A stretch of DNA of 64,000 nucleotides, from the NCBI GenBank assembly GCA_028015205.1, contig CM051521.1, positions 125,248,614-125,312,613 of the forward strand. Reading direction: 5' to 3'. The DNA is from Mytilisepta virgata. Its lineage: Eukaryota > Mollusca > Bivalvia > Mytilida > Mytilidae. The first letter of the stretch is position 1. The number at the start of each line of letters is the position of its first letter. Position numbers and translations under genes: made by a program. Shown here one piece after another: positions 51,601-57,600 of the stretch. Below the pieces are notes generated by a model. The model was given only the letters and a program-made list of their open reading frames with translations, did not search any database and had not been told where the DNA came from.

Positions 51601-54600
51601 ACAACTGTACGAAGTTTGGTTGCAATTGGACTTATGGTGTCGGACGAGTTAACGTTTGAAAAATTGTTAACAGACGACGACGACGACGGACGCCAAGTGA
51701 TGATAAAAGCTCACATGGACCTTTGGTCCAGGTGAGCTAAAAAGAGGGAAAATCACGTACAATGAAGGCTGATTATGAACAATCTTGGTTATATTGCCAA
51801 ATATACAAAGGTTCAAGTGATCAGTTCAAGACTTTTTGAATGTTCATTTTGCTGTCTTAGGCTTTTTTCTACCACTTTGCAACAATTGCTGTTTTCACTC
51901 TGTATTCTATATTAATATGCATGTCAGATCAAATATACTATAAGATTAAGCATTTATTTTATCAATTTTTAATGTTTCGATAAGACTTTTACATGTTGAT
52001 ACTTCAATATCAAATTGTTAAATCTGCCATCAACTACGATGACATACATTTTCACTTAGAAAATGAGTGGATTTGATATCTTACGGAATCAAGATATTCA
52101 TACAAAACAAACTTAAAAGCCGCATGGATTCTATTAGGAAATTTGTTTCATAAAACTTGTTTCAGAAATTGACATCAACTAATGGCTATAAATAGATTTT
52201 ATTTTTGGATCATGTTTACAAGTATTTTATTGATGGATAATCTATTTTTAGATGAATTGAAATATAATCTTTTATGAAAGTTGCTGAGAAATGGACTTAA
52301 CCAAGAAAAAGTGACAAAGTCACTCATAGATGAAATTGAAGTCAAGGTCCCAAGCCAGGTGTCAGACTGACATGTACCCACCAAGAACTATCTATTGACC
52401 AAATATGGTGGGTCTAGGTATTCTAGTGTGTGTAATGGACTAAACTGCGAAAATGTGACGCAAGCCACTCAAGCATGAAATTTAGGTCAAGGTCAAAAGG
52501 CAGGTGTCAGACTGACATGTACCTACAAAGAACTATCGATTGACCAAATACGGTGGGTCTAGGTATTACAGTTTCTGAGAATTGGACTTCACCATGAAAA
52601 ATTGACAAAGTCACTCGAGCATGAAATTGAGGTCAAGGTCCCAAGCCAGGTGTCAGAAAAAGAACTATCTATAGACTAATTATGGTTGGCCTAGGTATTA
52701 CAGTTGCTGAGAAATGGATTTAACTACAAAAATTGGACGCAGATTTTAAATTCATGTTTATGAAGTCAGTGAACCATGAAAATGAGGTCAGGGTCACAAG
52801 ACAAGTATAATGTGGCAAACCTTAAACGATAAGCTACCCTGTGGACCATAAATCTTAATTGTTTAAAAAAGTTTACGCCTTCGCCGTCGGAAAGTAATAC
52901 CTATATCTCACCTTCGTGACTTTTCGTCGCAGGCGAGACAAAAACCAAAATTTTCAATTTTATCCTTTAATCAGCAAAATCGGGTCGATGGATCCGTAAA
53001 CCAACTAATTAAAAATAAATGGCCTTAAAACTGTTATTTATTTTTTTTTATTATTGGCTAATTTTTGGAATTCTCATTGCCAAAGAAACCTGAAACTAGG
53101 TCCTGCATACTTTATAATGCTTATAGTGTTACATTGGTTTATCTTCATCACATACATAATAAAGCAATGTTGGGTACTTTTGCCCAGCTGATGATGCTCA
53201 AACATTCCAAAATAATTTTAAAACTATTTGATACACATGAAACTATTAACTGACTATTGCTGTACCATTATAACTCATGAGTATTTAGTTTTTCTAAAGG
53301 TGTTATTCTGGCAGCCCTAAAGGTAGGCCAAATAATTCTCTTAGTTTACCCTTTTGTGACATTTGCTGACCCCAAGAGTATTCTTTGAGGATCATAAATA
53401 TTTTGGTTCTCAATTTTAATGTTCTTGTAGCCAATGTGTTTCACTTGTAATTACTAGAAAAACTGTGTACACTTTCAATGGAGAGTCCTGGAGTTTCCAA
53501 ATGGTCTGACAAAACTGTGTACACTTTCAATGGAGAGTCCTGGAGTTTCCAAATGGTCTATCAGGCAAGTGATGCTTTAAAGCATTGTTCGCAAGGAAAG
53601 GGTTAATTAAGTAAATAAGTTTAAATAAGATATTACAACTTGTTCTTTACTATCTTTAGGAAGTAAATAATATGTTTAATTAAATAAAACCTTACCAGTG
53701 CCTTCAACTGCTACATATGTTTTTGCTGGTGGCTGTACAGTCTGGCTTGATTTTAGTGGTTCATAATTTGGTCCAACCTTTTCTAAATCCTACATTATAG
53801 AAAAATGTAGTTGTATTTAAAAAATAATATATTTTACACTGTATCATCTGTATTACACAGATTTCTTGGCAGTTGCAAATTAAAACTTAACTTGGCCTGT
53901 TGATTTCTTTTATGATTTTAAGCCATGTCTTAAAATTGTATGAATTTAAGTATAATAACATGTAACTATCTTTCATTAGACATTCCGTTTTGAACACCAT
54001 GTGTGTTGTCTGTAATAAACCACCCCTCACCTTTCCTCCTTTTCTAAAAATTTTATGGCATTCTGGTCGCTTAAGGATGTTCGCTGGTTATGTTTTTGAA
54101 TTTTTGTCAGATGTTCAGAATCATCTGGTTTATCCATTTGAATGCCATAAATTATTTTTCCAGCTAATACCCATTTTTTCTTTTCATAAATCTTTTGCAT
54201 GCAGAATAATAAGCCATTTGTTAAAATCTTATAAAATCATTGTTATTATTTAACAGTTTTTGAAAAATAAAACTTGTCAATGATAAAGCTATGAAAAATC
54301 AAGAGAGCATATTTTTCCCGCCAAATTTTCAATGGCTTATATCTCTAAAACAAGCACACAGACCTTAATTTTTTTCGCTCTTTAAGTTCCTTCATTAATC
54401 CACTATCAATATTTACCATTGTTATGAAAAGCTTGTTATTTTGAAACTGAGCAGCGAACATCCTTAAGGTATCCGTACCATAAATGACCACGTGATTATT
54501 TAAAAGTTCCCGGATGTTCCATACAACGCAATTGAAATGACCTCGGTAATTATCGGCAAACTTCGGAAATTCTAATATAACTAACTAATTTTTACAGACT

Positions 54601-57600
54601 CTGCATATAAGCAACACAGTGGGTTTCAACTTGAGAAAAATATATATACAAAATTCCAGCTTTAAATTGTTTGGTTCAGCCATTCACGGTCAAAAAGAGA
54701 TACAATGTTCGATCATGATCTATTATGGTCCGGATACCTTAACACAGCAAATAACATAAATTTTAGAAATGTTTCTATATTATGTTGACTTTTTTGGGCT
54801 GATATAAAGACAAAAACAACTCGATAACTTACAGGTATAATTAAACTGTAGTACTGGTCTACACCATTATCTTCTGTACAAACAAACAATCCTGTTTCCT
54901 TTGACTGAAAATACAAATGACCAATGTATATATTAAAATATTTCGGACTCAGAACTTTCTTAAAAAAAAAAAAAAAAATTCTGCATTTTTCCTAAATCTA
55001 TATTTAGCTCTAAAAATAAGAAATTAAAAAAATCCTGAAATTTATATTTTTAGAATTTATAATCAAGGATATTAAAAGCTGTATAAAATATGGCATAATT
55101 ACAATAAAATGCTCCGCTGGGCGCAGCTAGATACGACCGCAGATGTCGAACCCTGAATAGTTGGGGCAATTATGAACACAACATTCAAGCTTGATACAAT
55201 ACTGAATTTGGATTGTGAATAAATATTTGACACAGCATAGGTTTCTGACACAGAATGAATGTTGTCTAAGAACTTAAAAATTTTTAATTTACCTATTCAA
55301 ACCATATCAGTATTATTTGTTTTTATATATAAATCAGAAATAACGAATTTAAAATTTAAAATTGGGCACACATATCAATTTCTTGCTATTGCGCAATACT
55401 GTGCAATTGAAAATTTCTTGAAATATTTGACACATAATAGGTTTCTGACACAGAATAACTGAAATCAAAGAACTTAGAATTGGTCATATGATTTCAATTT
55501 ATATTCAATTTTTTGCTTCTTGTGAAATACAATATGCTGTGGAGAATTGCCCCCCCCCCCCCCCCAAAAAAAAAATAATAATTTACCCCTTTTTTTAGCT
55601 TTTGTGCAATACACTATGAAGTTGCACATTGACACCCCCCCCTCCCAAAAAAAACCCAAAAAACAATAAAATTTATTGTAACCCCCCCCACCTTTTTTTT
55701 GCTAAAAAAAATTTGAAATTTTCTTTTTAATTTATGAAATATGAAATGAGAAAAAAATTGCCCCCTCCCCAATTTCTCATTTACCACCCCCCCCCCCCCC
55801 CTAAATTTTGTTTTCACCCCCCCCCCCCCCCCCCCATTTCTTTATATTTTGCAACCATAACAGCCCATTTAAATACACCATAACGTATTAAAATAGAAAA
55901 TGACATCATAGTCATGGATGGCAAATTTTAAATATACATAATTTAAAAGCAGTTTAGATGAGATAAACAAAAAAGCTTCATCAGCACATTTTATATTGGC
56001 AAATTTCCAATGAAGTTCATTAAACTAGAGTTATTGGCAAATTTCCAATGGAATTTGTTAATAATAAAGTTTTGATAACAGGGCACACATATCAATTTCT
56101 TGCTATTGCACAATACTGTGCAATTGAAGATTTCTTGCTATTGCACAATACTGTGCAATTGAAAATTTCTTCAAATATTTGACACATAATAGGTTTCTGA
56201 CACAGAATAACTGAATGAATTTATATTCAATTTTTTGCTTCTTGTGCAATACAATATGCTGTGGAGAATTGCCCCCCCCCCCCCCCCAAAAAAAAAAAAT
56301 AATTTACCCCTTTTTTAGCTTTAATTTTGGACCCCGATTTGGGCCAACTTGAAAACTGGGCCCATAATAAAAAAACTAAGTACATGTTTAGATTCAGCAT
56401 ATCAAAGAACCCAAAGAATTCAATTTTTGTTAAAATCAAACTAAGTTTAATTTTGGACCCTTTGGACCTTAATGTAGACCAATTTGAAAACGGGACCAAA
56501 AATTAAGAATCTAAATGCACGGTTAGATTCGGCATATCAAAGAACCCCAATAGTTCAATTTTTGATGAAATCAAACAAAGTTTAATTTTGGACCCTTTTG
56601 GCCCCTAATTCCTAAACTGTTGGGACCAAAACTCAAAAAATTAATCCCAACCTTCCTTTTGTGGTCATAAACCTTGTGTTTAAATTTCATAGATTTCTAT
56701 TTACTTATACTAAAGTCATTGTGCAAAAACCAAGAAAAATGCTTATTTGGGCCCTTTTTTAGCCCCTAATTCCTAAACTGTTGGGACCAAAACTCCCAAA
56801 AACAATCCCAACCTTCCTTTTGTGGTCATAAGCCTTGTGTTAAAATTTCATAGATTTCTATTTACTTATATTAGAGTTATTGTGCGAAAACCAAGAAAAA
56901 TGCTTTTTGGGCCCTTTTTTGGCCCCTGATTCTTAAAACTGTTGGGACCAAAACTCCCAAAATCAATCCCAACCTTCCTTTTGTGGTCATAAACCTTGTG
57001 TTTAAATTTCATAGATTTCTATTAACTTATACTAAAGTTATAGTGCGAAAACCAAATGTATTTGGACGACGACGCTGACGACCGACGACGACGCCACCGC
57101 CGACGACGACGCCAATGTCATACCAATATACGACCGCAAAAATTTTGCGGTCGTATAAAAATAAATGACAATGGTTTTATCTTACTATATGTCACTTATT
57201 TTCCGAGACATTTAGTAACAGAATCTTGTGTTGTCTGGAAACTTCACTAACCTGTTTAAATTTTTTCCTGAGTAGTTTTTCAAGGAGCATTTAGTCTTTA
57301 ATGGCATTATTTGATTGTATTAAATTATACCACGTGATCATACTTTAGTGTTTTTAATCAACTGTTACCTACATTTTGAAATGATGTTGTCTAAAAGATG
57401 AGACCTCGTATCCTGTAATCTTCATACTATGATACAAATGAGAAAGCTGAATGCCATATACTAACATTAAATGTTTTAGCTACAGTAGCTTTACAAATGA
57501 GGAAGCCACATAATAAAATTAAATGACACCAATGTTTTAGCTACAGTAGCTTTACAAATGAGGAAGCCATATAATAACATTAAATGACACTTACCAATGT

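Larger units (their letters stand above)
51741..53695. other. ASH2L intron with tandem element
   Basis: Contains the 52,265-52,945 repeat and a 53-bp duplication at 53,462-53,568. No gene seen. Confidence 0.55.

Noticed and set aside
54990..56499. Gly/Phe-rich minus-strand ORFs
   Set aside because: They translate homopolymer C tracts and A/T runs.
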